Positions 16,907-25,607 of a stretch of 64,000 bases of DNA are shown here, one piece after another; position 1 is the stretch's first letter, and the number at the start of each line of letters is the position of its first letter. The stretch is taken from NCBI GenBank assembly GCA_016703605.1, contig JADJBU010000001.1, positions 78,911 to 142,910 on the forward strand, in the 5' to 3' direction. The stretch comes from Candidatus Villigracilis adiacens (GTDB lineage: Bacteria; Chloroflexota; Anaerolineae; Anaerolineales; Villigracilaceae). A model generated the notes under the pieces. The model saw only the letters and a list, made by a program, of their open reading frames with translations. It ran no database searches and was not told the DNA's origin. The position numbers and the translations under genes are program-made.

Positions 16907-17644
16907 CTATATCAGTGAAGTTTTTTCCAACTCCGCATCGAACTGTTTTAATTCCGCCTGCTCAGTTTGCAAAGCTTGCAACAATGCCGGTACTTTTACG
17001 GCGACCTGCTTTGCATCGCGCCCTTTCAGGCTGACAATGCCTGTCACAACACTATCCACGGCGTTGTTTGTGCCGGTCAGTTGCGCCTCAAAGCGCGAGA
17101 GCAGCGTCCCCACGTTTTTCATCTGCGTCTTGCGCGTTTGCAGCGACGAGTGCGCTTCTTCAAATTCCCTTTTCTCGTTGTCGTTCGCGGCGGCGGCGAT
17201 GCTTCTTTGCATGGACTCTATGTCCTCGTCGAAACTGCTGGCTGCCAATTGTTGAACGGAAAAGTTATTATCCAGCGCGGTCATGTTTAAACTGAGTTGA
17301 TAGGCATGTTCGGTCAGTTCATCGAGTGCATCTTGTACCGGCAGGACGTTTCGTCGAAACGCGGGGGAGACGCCCTGCAAGGAATTGAAGATCGAAATGC
17401 GCGCCCGGTCGAGGCGGTCAAACCGATTTTGAAAACGCTGTGCGAGCGGTTCGCGGGATTGGCGGCTGAAGGTCATCTGCAAGCCGGGGTCGCGCGCCAC
17501 CGCAATGATCATGATGAGCCAGAAGACCAGCCCAACAGGCGCCAGCCACCAGGCAGAACACAGCCCGGCAGCCACCGTCAGCGCCAGCATGGATAAATTA
17601 AGCGGATGCAGTAACGAGGAGAGAAGAGGCGGGCGATTGGTCAT
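16907..17644 (-). CDS. Membrane-anchored coiled-coil protein, last gene of the VWA operon
   Basis: This 245-residue protein has two adjacent hydrophobic helices (about residues 13-50), followed by a long, charged, helical cytoplasmic or extracytoplasmic part with coiled-coil character (DIESMQRSIAAAANDNEKRE, LQALQTEQAELKQFDAELEK). It has no catalytic motif. The overall plan is like XpaC/TelA-neighbourhood proteins of toxic-anion-resistance loci, but I could not confirm membership. It lies 3 bp after the VWA lipoprotein gene and is followed by a terminator, so it belongs to that operon. Confidence 0.65.
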   Translation of the reverse strand: MTNRPPLLSSLLHPLNLSMLALTVAAGLCSAWWLAPVGLVFWLIMIIAVARDPGLQMTFSRQSREPLAQRFQNRFDRLDRARISIFNSLQGVSPAFRRNVLPVQDALDELTEHAYQLSLNMTALDNNFSVQQLAASSFDEDIESMQRSIAAAANDNEKREFEEAHSSLQTRKTQMKNVGTLLSRFEAQLTGTNNAVDSVVTGIVSLKGRDAKQVAVKVPALLQALQTEQAELKQFDAELEKTSLI

Positions 17645-17647
17645 GGC

Positions 17648-19315
17648 TTAGAAGAAGGTCGCAATTTCATCGTAAATTTTTTGGATGGTTTCCGGTGAAC
17701 TGTCATATTGCTTGCCGCCGCTGGGTTCCGCGAGCTGTTTCAGGATGTCAGAATCAGCGTCGCCGCCAAAGGCAATAGTGAAGACCTTGATGGCATTGCC
17801 GCCTTCCTCTTCCGAATCTTGGATCTTTTGAATGACCTCATCCAGCGATACAAGTGAGGCGGTATCTTCACCGTCACTCAACACCACAATGGCGCGGATG
17901 TGATTCGGGTCGCCCTCTGCTTGTAAATCTTGATAAGCCTTCAACGTGGCGTCGTACAGGCTGGTATCGTTCTGCTCGAAGACGCCCGAAACACTGTCGA
18001 TCACTTGCTGGCGTTTTTCGCCGATGGGGGAGAGCGGCGTAAGGGTTGTGATCTGGTCGTTGAACAGGTCAATGCGCAGGCGGTCGCGGTCATCCAATTT
18101 TTGAACGAATTGGATCAAGCTTGAACGCGCCGTAGTGATCTTGTCTCCGCGCATACTGCCGGAGATATCCATCACTACGATCAAGTCAACAGGTTTTTTG
18201 GTCATGCGCCACAGACCTTCGATGCCGGTGATGACAGCGGCGCTGGGTATTTCAAGAATGGTTTGCGGCTGGGAGATGTCCACGCCATGTTCGGCATTCA
18301 GCGGCGATGTGAGTGGAATGGATGGGTCGGCAGGGCGGAAGCCGTATTCTAGCGCTTTCAACTGTTGGGGTTTATCAAGCAGGAAGGCTTCGAACAATTC
18401 TGCCGCTTCTTTTTGTTCAGGCGTAACCCAGGGCGCATTGAGTATTGCATATGGGTTGTTCGTCCAAAACGTGCCTTCTTTTGGGTAGATCGCCACCACC
18501 GCCACCTGCGACGATGTACCGCTGATGCGTTTCGCCTCCTGCGCTACGATCAGGTTTTCATACAAAACTGCCGCGCTCAGGTACGACGGTCCGCGTTCGA
18601 ACATGCGCTCACCAAAGAACCCAGTACTTGTTCCATAGTGGATGATACTGCTCTCAACCTCGGTCATAAACTCTTTGAGTTCGGGTGATTGCAGGTCGGC
18701 TTCGGTTAATCCGCGCTGCTTGCCCAGCCCGGCATAGGTCTCTGCGATGATGGAAGTAATTCCGCTGTTGCTATACGCGGGATGGGTATGCCCGAATTTG
18801 AAGAGTCCCCATTCGGGATGCTCATAGGCTGACCAACCTTCTTCTGATGTAGCAAGTTGTGCAATATCTTCCCACCCAATGGCTTTATCGGGCCAGCCCA
18901 GGGCTTGTGCCATCGGTCGCCACATGGCGATCACAACAGGACTTAGCACCAGATCATTCGGGGTACCGATCACCAGATCATCGGCATGGGTATTCTTCCA
19001 TTCGGCATTGGCGACGGGAATATAAATGGAAGAGGCGGGACTCCAGACAGTGGGCTGGAGCGTGCCATCAATGATGCCGCGCACCGATTCGATCGACCCG
19101 ATAGCTGTTGCCTCCACGACTATGGTTTTTCCATCTGACGTCTGGTTCCGCGCTTCGTTGAACTGCTGAACCAACGGCTCCAGCCATTCCCTTTTCTCCG
19201 AGCCGTAGGCAATGCTGACCGTGACCTGCTCGCCAGGGATGAATTGTTCCACTGCACTGCATGCGCTTAAGATAAGCGAAAGAATTGTAAAAATGGATAG
19301 GATGCGAAGTTTCAT
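17648..19315 (-). CDS. Lipoprotein combining a solute-binding-like domain and a von Willebrand factor A domain
   Basis: This 555-residue protein starts with a lipoprotein signal (lipobox LSAC, Cys19). Residues of about 30-340 form a type-2 periplasmic binding fold (YGSEKREWLEPLVQQFNEA, then TLQPTVWSPASS). From about residue 375 a VWA domain begins with a complete MIDAS motif DISGSM, and VVLSDGEDTAS lies further on. VWA domains bind metal ions and partner proteins outside the cell. The binding fold is paralogous to the upstream gene product (shared GHT-P-SNSG and HPEWG motifs). No permease is nearby, so sensing or surface adhesion is more likely than transport. Confidence 0.82.
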   Translation of the reverse strand: MKLRILSIFTILSLILSACSAVEQFIPGEQVTVSIAYGSEKREWLEPLVQQFNEARNQTSDGKTIVVEATAIGSIESVRGIIDGTLQPTVWSPASSIYIPVANAEWKNTHADDLVIGTPNDLVLSPVVIAMWRPMAQALGWPDKAIGWEDIAQLATSEEGWSAYEHPEWGLFKFGHTHPAYSNSGITSIIAETYAGLGKQRGLTEADLQSPELKEFMTEVESSIIHYGTSTGFFGERMFERGPSYLSAAVLYENLIVAQEAKRISGTSSQVAVVAIYPKEGTFWTNNPYAILNAPWVTPEQKEAAELFEAFLLDKPQQLKALEYGFRPADPSIPLTSPLNAEHGVDISQPQTILEIPSAAVITGIEGLWRMTKKPVDLIVVMDISGSMRGDKITTARSSLIQFVQKLDDRDRLRIDLFNDQITTLTPLSPIGEKRQQVIDSVSGVFEQNDTSLYDATLKAYQDLQAEGDPNHIRAIVVLSDGEDTASLVSLDEVIQKIQDSEEEGGNAIKVFTIAFGGDADSDILKQLAEPSGGKQYDSSPETIQKIYDEIATFF

Positions 19316-19324
19316 TTTTTGCCT

Positions 19325-20533
19325 TTATCTACTTACGTTCCTCGACCAAAAATCTCTTAGGGTGTTCAAAACATTTCCGGCAGGGATTTCCACATCCGGC
19401 AAATTGGAGAGGTCGGCACGGAAGCCGTTGGCGGCGTAGCGGTCGAAAGGCGAGCCGGTCTGTTCGAGCGGAATGGATGTGTCCACTGGACGGAAACCGT
19501 ATTTGAGCAACGCCAGTTTTTGCGCGGGTTCGCTTGTGAGGTAATCCATAAACAATATTGCGGCTTCGGTTTGCTGGGGCGTGACCCAATCGGTATTGAG
19601 GATACAGAAGGGATGGTCACTCCACAGCTGTGCGGGCGGATAATACACACGCAATTCGCCGTAGCGTCCCACGGCGTTCTCGGCTTGCTCAATCGCAGTG
19701 GCTTCGTACACGGCTACAATGTCGAAGGTGCTGGGACCGTAAACCACCATCTTTTCCATGAGCGGACCGGTGCTGTATTCAAATGTCCCAATCGAAGATT
19801 CAGTTTCGAGGAACCATTGTTGATATTCGGTATTCGAAAGAATGTCCGATGCGCTCAGGTTGGAGGTTTTGCCATAATAGCCGTAGGTCATGAGCAGCGT
19901 GGTCATGAATCCGCTATTGGATTTGAGCGGGTCGGTGTGCCCGAATTTGACGTAGCCCCACTCAGGATGATTGAGCGCTGCCCAACCTTGCGGGTCGGTC
20001 AGCGCATTGTGCAAGTCTTTCCAAAGCGATTTGCCGGGTTGATTGCCCCATAATACATCGGCACGTTCCTTCCACGCCACCAACACCAGCGGGGTGGTGA
20101 CGACGGGGCGGCAAGAGGTTCGGTCGGCGGGATTCACTATTGGGTTACCGAATTTCACAGTGGACGAATCAACCATCGCCGCGATCTGAAGCGAGCTTGC
20201 CGGGCTGACGATGACCGGCTGGCGAGTCCCATCCAGCACGGCGGCGTTGATTTCCCACGATCCCATCTTCTCCAATTCAATCTGAACCGGATGCCCATCG
20301 ATGGTTGGGTTGGTGGCTTCAAAATCAGCAATGACCTCGCTCAGCCAGGCTTCCTTTTCGGTGGAATACAAAACCGAAACCACCACCGGCTCGGGCGGTG
20401 GAAGGATCAGTTCGCGTAGGGGCGCGTATGCGATGGGGCGAAATGAGGGGAGGAGCAGGGCGGCGACCAAAACCCCAACGGCTGCCAACGCGTAAAGAAC
20501 AAATAAGAACCAGTTGAACTTTGGTGTATACAT
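19325..20533 (-). CDS. Membrane-anchored solute-binding-like protein, first gene of the VWA operon
   Basis: This 402-residue protein has one N-terminal transmembrane helix (about residues 8-28) and no lipobox Cys. The extracytoplasmic part resembles a type-2 solute-binding fold and closely parallels the N-terminal half of the downstream VWA lipoprotein: STEKEAWLSEVIADFEA, GTRQPVIVSPASS and HPEWGYVKFGHTDPLKSNSG all have counterparts. The gap to the next gene is 9 bp. Ligand unknown; no permease or ATPase gene accompanies it. Confidence 0.78.
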   Translation of the reverse strand: MYTPKFNWFLFVLYALAAVGVLVAALLLPSFRPIAYAPLRELILPPPEPVVVSVLYSTEKEAWLSEVIADFEATNPTIDGHPVQIELEKMGSWEINAAVLDGTRQPVIVSPASSLQIAAMVDSSTVKFGNPIVNPADRTSCRPVVTTPLVLVAWKERADVLWGNQPGKSLWKDLHNALTDPQGWAALNHPEWGYVKFGHTDPLKSNSGFMTTLLMTYGYYGKTSNLSASDILSNTEYQQWFLETESSIGTFEYSTGPLMEKMVVYGPSTFDIVAVYEATAIEQAENAVGRYGELRVYYPPAQLWSDHPFCILNTDWVTPQQTEAAILFMDYLTSEPAQKLALLKYGFRPVDTSIPLEQTGSPFDRYAANGFRADLSNLPDVEIPAGNVLNTLRDFWSRNVSR

Positions 20534-20722
20534 TCTGTCTTCTCTAACTATAAGCGAAGTGGAAATTTAATCAGTTAAGGAATTGTTAATGGCTTCTTCG
20601 ATGGTTAATAATGTGCTGCCTGCAGAGTGTGTATGAAAAGACATCATTGTGCTTGCAAGAAAATGAAATGGCATCGCAAGGGAGTTGAGAGATGAGATTA
20701 GTCACAGCCGTTTTGAAGCGGA

Positions 20723-21028
20723 TCATATTTTGTTTTCCCGATTTTGACCCTTTCCAGATGGTTCCCGGATCAGTTGGTATGTCAAAGCGCCCAGGATTGC
20801 CCCGATGATGGGTGCAATCAAGTATAGCCATTGATGTTCCCAATTTCCATTAATAAGTGCGGGTCCAAACGAACGGGCTGGGTTCATGGATGCTCCGCTA
20901 ATAGGTCCGCCCCATAACGGGTTTACCATGACGCTTATAATAGCCGCCAGTTGTCCGACAGCCTTTGTGTCGATTAACACAGCCGTAATCATAAATATAA
21001 GCGCAGCCGTAAGAAGTACTTCCAACGG
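20723..21028 (-). pseudogene. Aquaporin (MIP family), 3' half only
   Basis: The remaining 100 or so residues contain the second NPA motif, in GGPISGASMNPARSFGPAL, and the last transmembrane helices (WLYLIAPIIGAILGALTYQL). The first half of a MIP channel, with the first NPA box, is absent. Upstream the frame runs straight into the transposase fragment at 21029-21132, so no native start remains. A functional channel is not expected. Confidence 0.88.
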
Positions 21029-21132
21029 CTGATTTCGCCATTCAGCAGTGTGGATAGTCCCGTAGCGCTTGTTTGCCCGAAGGCGCTAATCAGGTAATTG
21101 CTGTACAGATCGAGTAGTTTGCCGTTTTTCAT
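21029..21132 (-). pseudogene. N-terminal fragment of a DDE transposase, copy 2
   Basis: The minus strand encodes MKNGKLLDLYSNYLISAFGQ, then TSATGLSTLLNGEIS, and breaks off at the aquaporin remnant. The first 20 codons match copy 1 at 7914-7997 with few changes and in the same orientation. The two copies flank the phosphonate and VWA loci. Confidence 0.72.
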
Positions 21133-21170
21133 CTACCAAGTTTACGCGAATTAATTATTTCTGCATGAAA

Positions 21171-21250
21171 CGCTCTTCGACTGTGCTCCTTGACGTTCAC
21201 TCGTCGCTCCGCTCAGGGCGGCTGCTCTTCCGCGCGTAGTCGAAGGGCAA
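21171..21250. repeat. Degenerate GC-rich inverted repeat
   Basis: CTTCGACT at the left and AGTCGAAG at the right bracket a segment rich in CGCTC, CGTCG and GCTCAGGGC words. These are related to the spacer at 40965-41033 and the REP-like insert at 1982. The rest of the 21133-21386 gap shows no gene. Confidence 0.5.
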
Positions 21251-21386
21251 GTGCCTAAGGTTAAGAAATAGTCTCTAAGAAGAATCCCGCTCCCGAATCC
21301 ATCTACCAAATCAAAGCCACGTTGAACGATTCCAACAACTATAAAAGGATTTGCTTTGATAATGCTGCGAAGAAAAGGATTGCGGA

Positions 21387-22046
21387 TTATTCCTGCTCTT
21401 CCTCCGTCTCATCTTCCGAGACGACGATCTGCACGAAGATGGTTTCGCCGAATACATTGCCCATACCGTCGGTGAGGATCCAGTATCCCGTGTACGTTCC
21501 CTCCGCTTCCGGGGCGGTCAGGCTGACGGATATTTTGGCTTCTTCTCCCGGCGCGACGTATTGATTGATGGGCGTGGTTTCGCCGTCCATGTCGTAGCCG
21601 CTGACGAAGATCAGGCTGTATTCGCCCCGCCAGGCGCAGGCGCCGGTGTTTTTGAGCTGCCAGATTTTTTTGAACGGCTCGCCCGGCATGAGTACGGTTC
21701 CGTCCTTGATGGTGATGTCTTTGAGGTAGATCGAATTGGCGCATTTGGAGTAGCCCGTGATGCTGGTGAGATACGGCAGCGGCGTGGCATACGTTTTGGG
21801 TCTGGCGGTCAGGGTCAGGGTGGGGAGAGGCGTCTGGGTGGGGGCGGGAGTCGCTGTCGGCGTGGAAGTCGCTTTGAGGGTGGGGATCGTCTCCGGTATC
21901 GGAGTCGCCGCAGATGTTAATGCCTGAGCCGCCTGGGTGTAAACCTGCGGGTTGTATTGGGATTCAGAGTCTGTGTCGGCTGCAGATTGAGCGCACGCGC
22001 TGATAAAAATGGCGAGAATAAAAAAAGGGATGAGTTTGCTTTTCAT
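21387..22046 (-). CDS. Lipoprotein with NBR1-type Ig-like domain (copy A)
   Basis: This 219-residue lipoprotein has lipobox ISAC (Cys18), then a Thr/Pro-rich linker of about 50 residues (TPTATPAPTQTPLPT). A C-terminal Ig-like domain follows, of the kind first seen in the human NBR1 protein: IKDGTVLMPGEPFKKIWQLK, NTGACAW, and TGYWILTDGMGNVFGETIFV. In bacteria these domains sit on the cell surface. A paralogue of the same layout lies at 31306-32046. It is last in the minus-strand export operon, 3 bp after the HlyD gene. Confidence 0.87.
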   Translation of the reverse strand: MKSKLIPFFILAIFISACAQSAADTDSESQYNPQVYTQAAQALTSAATPIPETIPTLKATSTPTATPAPTQTPLPTLTLTARPKTYATPLPYLTSITGYSKCANSIYLKDITIKDGTVLMPGEPFKKIWQLKNTGACAWRGEYSLIFVSGYDMDGETTPINQYVAPGEEAKISVSLTAPEAEGTYTGYWILTDGMGNVFGETIFVQIVVSEDETEEEQE

Positions 22047-22049
22047 GGC

Positions 22050-23486
22050 TTATTGTTCTATTCCGATGCCAAGCGCGACGGTATCACCTTCGTTCAAGCC
22101 GGACTTCACTTCGGCATACAGTTCATTCTGCGCGCCGATCTCGATGTATTGAAAGGCAAACCCGTTTTCGGTGACGAGGAAAACGGCGTATCCATTTTCG
22201 GTTTGATGCAGCGCCTCGAGCGGGACGAGGAGAATGTTTTTCGCATCCAGGCTGATGACCTCCACCGAAGCCGATGCGCCGATGGGCAAATTGATTTCAC
22301 TGATCGGCGCGTCAATTGTCACCGTACCATGCACCGCTGTGGAATTGCCGCTGGCGTAAAGTTCGCTGTCCACGCTGGAAATTGTGCCGGTAAATGTTGA
22401 GTCGGGCAGCGCGTCGAACGTGACTTCGGCAGGGTAGCCTGCCGCGACATTATTCCAATCAGATTCATCCATGTACAGTTCGAGATAGGCTCGCGAAAGA
22501 TCCGCGAGGGTGATAACCGTGTCTGTGCCTGCTTCATCGCCGATGGCAATCTCCACTGAAATGACCATGCCGTTGATGGGCGCGAATATTTTTGTTCCGT
22601 CGAGCGCGGCTTGGGCTTCGTCGAGCGCGCGTTTGGCGGCTTGAATATCAAGCAGACCTGGAATGCTTGTGCCTTTGGGAATTTCGCCGCTGGTCAGGGC
22701 GTCGTACATGACTCTGGCATCTGCAAGCGCAGCCTGCGCGTCGTCAATGGCGAGGCGGGCGAGTTGAATATCCGCTTCGGTTGGGATGGCGAGATAACTG
22801 CCGTCTTCACTGCGCTTCGTAAAATTCTCGAAAACGTATTCGTTGTAATACTCGTTGCGGGCTTCGTTCAGGTCAATTGCTGCGCCTTGTAAATAGGCTT
22901 CACTGGCTTCTACTTGCTGTTTTGCCTGTGCATTGTTTGGGTCTGCTTTCAGTTGGGTTTGCGCGGCTTCCAGCGTTTTTTGAGACTCAGCGATTTTTTC
23001 CTCCCAATACAAGACATCGGGACTGATGAGATATTCAAGGATGTAACGCGCATCGCTGTACTCTTTTTGTGCTTGCGCGAACGCATTCAGCGCCGAGGCG
23101 ATGGCAGCGGGCGAGGTCAATTCCATGTAGGCGCGTTTGGCGGTGTCGTAATCTGCCTGCGCTTCGGTCGGGTCAACTTCTGCCAATAAATCGCCAGCCT
23201 GAACCGTATCGCCTGGCTGGATGTAAACAGCCAACACGCTGCCACCCGCTGTGAAGGCGAGTTCTTCCGCGTCTTCAACAGACAACACGCCTGTCCCGCT
23301 CGCGGAAAGGGTCAACTCGCCGCGAGTCACAGTGGCGGTTTGCAAGCTGGATTCTTCCTCTACGGCTTTCGTCTGCGCTGCATAAACGGAATATCCGCCC
23401 GCGCCTGCGATGACAATTATAAGAAGCGCGATACCAGCCCAGGCAGTTTTAGAGATTTTGGATAACCAGGTTTTTGCATTCATCAT
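22050..23486 (-). CDS. HlyD/MacA-type efflux adaptor protein (copy 2)
   Basis: This 478-residue membrane-fusion protein has an N-terminal transmembrane helix (about residues 14-34), a biotinyl-lipoyl-like half (TATVTRGELTLSASGTGVL, VYIQPGDTVQAGDLLAEVDP), a long coiled-coil hairpin (about 120-290), the second lipoyl half (KIFAPINGMVISVEIAIGDE), and a beta-barrel C-terminus. It is a paralogue of the protein at 26337-27821. Such adaptors couple an inner-membrane ABC pump of MacB type to the outside. It lies between two lipoprotein genes. Confidence 0.88.
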   Translation of the reverse strand: MMNAKTWLSKISKTAWAGIALLIIVIAGAGGYSVYAAQTKAVEEESSLQTATVTRGELTLSASGTGVLSVEDAEELAFTAGGSVLAVYIQPGDTVQAGDLLAEVDPTEAQADYDTAKRAYMELTSPAAIASALNAFAQAQKEYSDARYILEYLISPDVLYWEEKIAESQKTLEAAQTQLKADPNNAQAKQQVEASEAYLQGAAIDLNEARNEYYNEYVFENFTKRSEDGSYLAIPTEADIQLARLAIDDAQAALADARVMYDALTSGEIPKGTSIPGLLDIQAAKRALDEAQAALDGTKIFAPINGMVISVEIAIGDEAGTDTVITLADLSRAYLELYMDESDWNNVAAGYPAEVTFDALPDSTFTGTISSVDSELYASGNSTAVHGTVTIDAPISEINLPIGASASVEVISLDAKNILLVPLEALHQTENGYAVFLVTENGFAFQYIEIGAQNELYAEVKSGLNEGDTVALGIGIEQ

Positions 23487-23504
23487 CCGAGTTCATTTCT
23501 AATT

Positions 23505-24158
23505 TTAGGAACCCGCAATTTCCTGGAGATAATCAATCACGGTTTGAATCAATGGAGTAGGGACTCCGCCTCCGCTCATGCTTTGAGCGGGTTGCGCTTC
23601 CGTGCTTTGATCTCCGCCCTGGCTTTGAGTTCCGCCGGGCATTCCTCCGCCTGCGGGCATCCCCCCGCCATCAGGTGGAGCGCCGCCGGGCATTCCTCCA
23701 CCATCGGGAGGGGCAAATCCGCCGCTGTTGCTTCCGCTACTGGAGTCGTCGCTTGTCTGCGGACGGTTGCCTCCACCCATGCCCAACCCGTTTTCCTGCA
23801 TTACAGTGAACATATCTTCCTGCGAGAGCTGCATCGCTTCGATGGCTTGAGTCTGTTCGGGCGTCATCGTCTCACCGATCTGTTCGACAAGCGCGTCAGT
23901 TTCTTCCTGCGCGGCAGTGTCGCTTGAAAGCAGGGAGAGATACACCTGCCAAAGCGGAAGCAATTCTTGCGCCTGTTCCGGCGTTATGGCGTTGTCCGTA
24001 TCTTTGAGGTTGAGCGTGCCGATAACCAGTTTGGTGATCTCCGGCAGTTCACCGCCGCCCGGCATGGACTGCATGTTGGGGGGATTGGTCTGGGATGACC
24101 CGCACGCCGAGAGGATGAGGGTGAGCAGGATCAACGTTGAGGTAAAAGTTTTTTTCAT
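23505..24158 (-). CDS. Gly/Met/Pro-rich lipoprotein with LTxxQ-like repeats (copy A)
   Basis: This 217-residue lipoprotein has Cys19 in LSAC. The mature part holds two helical EQ-type motifs (NAITPEQAQELLPLW and MTPEQTQAIEAMQLSQEDM), which recall the LTxxQ motif of CpxP/Spy periplasmic proteins. A low-complexity tract made of DGGGMPGGAPP units follows, then a short hydrophobic C-terminal helix. The same order is found in its paralogue at 30547-31284. Function unknown; location next to exporter genes suggests an exported-substrate or chaperone role. Confidence 0.75.
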   Translation of the reverse strand: MKKTFTSTLILLTLILSACGSSQTNPPNMQSMPGGGELPEITKLVIGTLNLKDTDNAITPEQAQELLPLWQVYLSLLSSDTAAQEETDALVEQIGETMTPEQTQAIEAMQLSQEDMFTVMQENGLGMGGGNRPQTSDDSSSGSNSGGFAPPDGGGMPGGAPPDGGGMPAGGGMPGGTQSQGGDQSTEAQPAQSMSGGGVPTPLIQTVIDYLQEIAGS

Positions 24159-24196
24159 TGGATTTCCTTAATTGGTAATTGCTTAGACGCTTTTAT

Positions 24197-24370
24197 GCCG
24201 AGATTCGGCGGGCTAAAGCCCTGCCTCAGTTCGTGAAAGTCGGTTGAAACCGACTTGTTGTGCCAGCCCGAAGGGCATCCATGCACTGAGCAGGGGATTT
24301 ATCCCCGCGAATATGTGGCTGAATAGCCAGCATTTTTTGAAATTAATTAATGGCGGGTTGGAGACCTGCC
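24197..24370. repeat. Array of seven short hairpins between two exporter genes
   Basis: Seven small stem-loops follow one another in 174 bp: GCCGA-gat-TCGGC (24197), GGGCT-aa-AGCCC (24210), AAGTCGGTT-ga-AACCGACTT (24237), GCCC-gaa-GGGC (24266), GGGGAT-tt-ATCCCC (24293), TGGCT-gaat-AGCCA (24316) and GGCGGGT-tggag-ACCTGCC (24352). All have tiny loops and each uses a different stem. The array fills the gap between the MacB-type permease gene and the lipoprotein gene and may reduce read-through. Confidence 0.8.
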
Positions 24371-24380
24371 CTGCTATTTT

Positions 24381-25607
24381 TTATTCATACCTCAACGCCT
24401 CAATGGGATCGAGTTTCGAAGCTTGGTCGGCGGGGTAATACCCGAAGAACGCGCCGACGATGGCAGATGAACCGAATGCCAGCAAAATCGAACTGACTGA
24501 GATCACGGTGCGCATATCGCTGAGAGCGCCAAAGATGTACGCGCCGCCCACGCCCACCAGCACCCCGATCAACCCGCCGATGATGCTGAGCAGGAGCGCC
24601 TCGGTAAGAAATTGAATGCGGATGTCGTTCGGGGTCGCTCCAATGGACTGGCGGATGCCGATCTCGCGTGTCCGTTCGGTGACGCTGACCAGCATGATGT
24701 TCATGATTCCGATGCCACCCACGATGAGCGAGACGCCCGCTACCCATGCCAGCAGCGAACGAAATGCGGCGGTTGTCGATTCCTGCGTTGAGATGATGTC
24801 CTGCTGCGTGGTCACGCTGAAATCGGCTGAGTCCAACGTCACATCATGGCGTTTGACGAGCAGCAATTCGATCTGGGTGATGATGTTGTCGAGATTGGCA
24901 TCCGGGTCAACTTCCACATAGATCATGCGGACGCTGTCGCCCATGAAGCGGGCGAACTGGGATGGCGTGAACTTCTGAAAGACCACGCTGATGGGAAGAT
25001 AGGCGCGCGAGTCGAAGTCTGTATTGCCGACCAAGCCCTTTTCTGTAAAAACGCCAATCACAGCCTGTTTGGTATTCCCGATCTTGACGTACTGCCCGAT
25101 CGGGTTGGTTTCGCCGAAAAGTTCCTGCGCCAGGCTGTACCCAAGCACGACCACCTTGCTCTTGCGTTCGATCTCCTGGTCGTTGAAGTAACGACCGTCC
25201 GAAATTTCCATATCGCGGACGGATGGAAAGCCCACCGTGGTCCCGAGGATTTCCACGTCTTCCAGGGTCACGTCGCCGTATTTGATGGTCTCGCTGGAAT
25301 TCTGTTCCACCACCACAGCGGTTACGCCGGTTACGCCGTCTTCGATGGCTGCGGCATCATCATAGACCAGCCCGCCCTGCTGCGCTTGCCCCGGTCCACC
25401 GCGCATCATGGAACTTTGCACAAAGACCAGGTTCGAGCCGAGGCTGGTGATTTGGTCTTGAATTGTCGCTTCTGTCCCAGCGCTGATGGCAACCATGATG
25501 ATGACAGCTGAAACGCCGATGATGATTCCCAGCATGGTGAGCAACGAGCGGATTTTATTCTTGAGGACGGCTTCCCATGCGATGGTTAGGGCTTCAGTTG
25601 GCTTCAT
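24381..25607 (-). CDS. MacB-type ABC transporter permease (FtsX family)
   Basis: This 408-residue protein starts WEAVLKNKIRSLLTMLGIII, the typical first helix of MacB-like permeases. A large extracytoplasmic domain (about residues 45-280) and three C-terminal helices with TERTREIGIRQSIGA follow. The C-terminus ends LDPIEALRYE, as in many family members. MacB-type systems use ATP to move substrates from the periplasm or outer leaflet rather than across the inner membrane. The ATG at 25607 gives a 14-bp overlap with the ATPase gene; a longer frame to 25670 lacks family resemblance. Confidence 0.9.
   Translation of the reverse strand: MKPTEALTIAWEAVLKNKIRSLLTMLGIIIGVSAVIIMVAISAGTEATIQDQITSLGSNLVFVQSSMMRGGPGQAQQGGLVYDDAAAIEDGVTGVTAVVVEQNSSETIKYGDVTLEDVEILGTTVGFPSVRDMEISDGRYFNDQEIERKSKVVVLGYSLAQELFGETNPIGQYVKIGNTKQAVIGVFTEKGLVGNTDFDSRAYLPISVVFQKFTPSQFARFMGDSVRMIYVEVDPDANLDNIITQIELLLVKRHDVTLDSADFSVTTQQDIISTQESTTAAFRSLLAWVAGVSLIVGGIGIMNIMLVSVTERTREIGIRQSIGATPNDIRIQFLTEALLLSIIGGLIGVLVGVGGAYIFGALSDMRTVISVSSILLAFGSSAIVGAFFGYYPADQASKLDPIEALRYE

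Noticed and set aside
24197..24370. The hairpin series as a CRISPR array.
   Set aside because: The units differ in sequence and spacing; there are no identical repeats and no cas genes.
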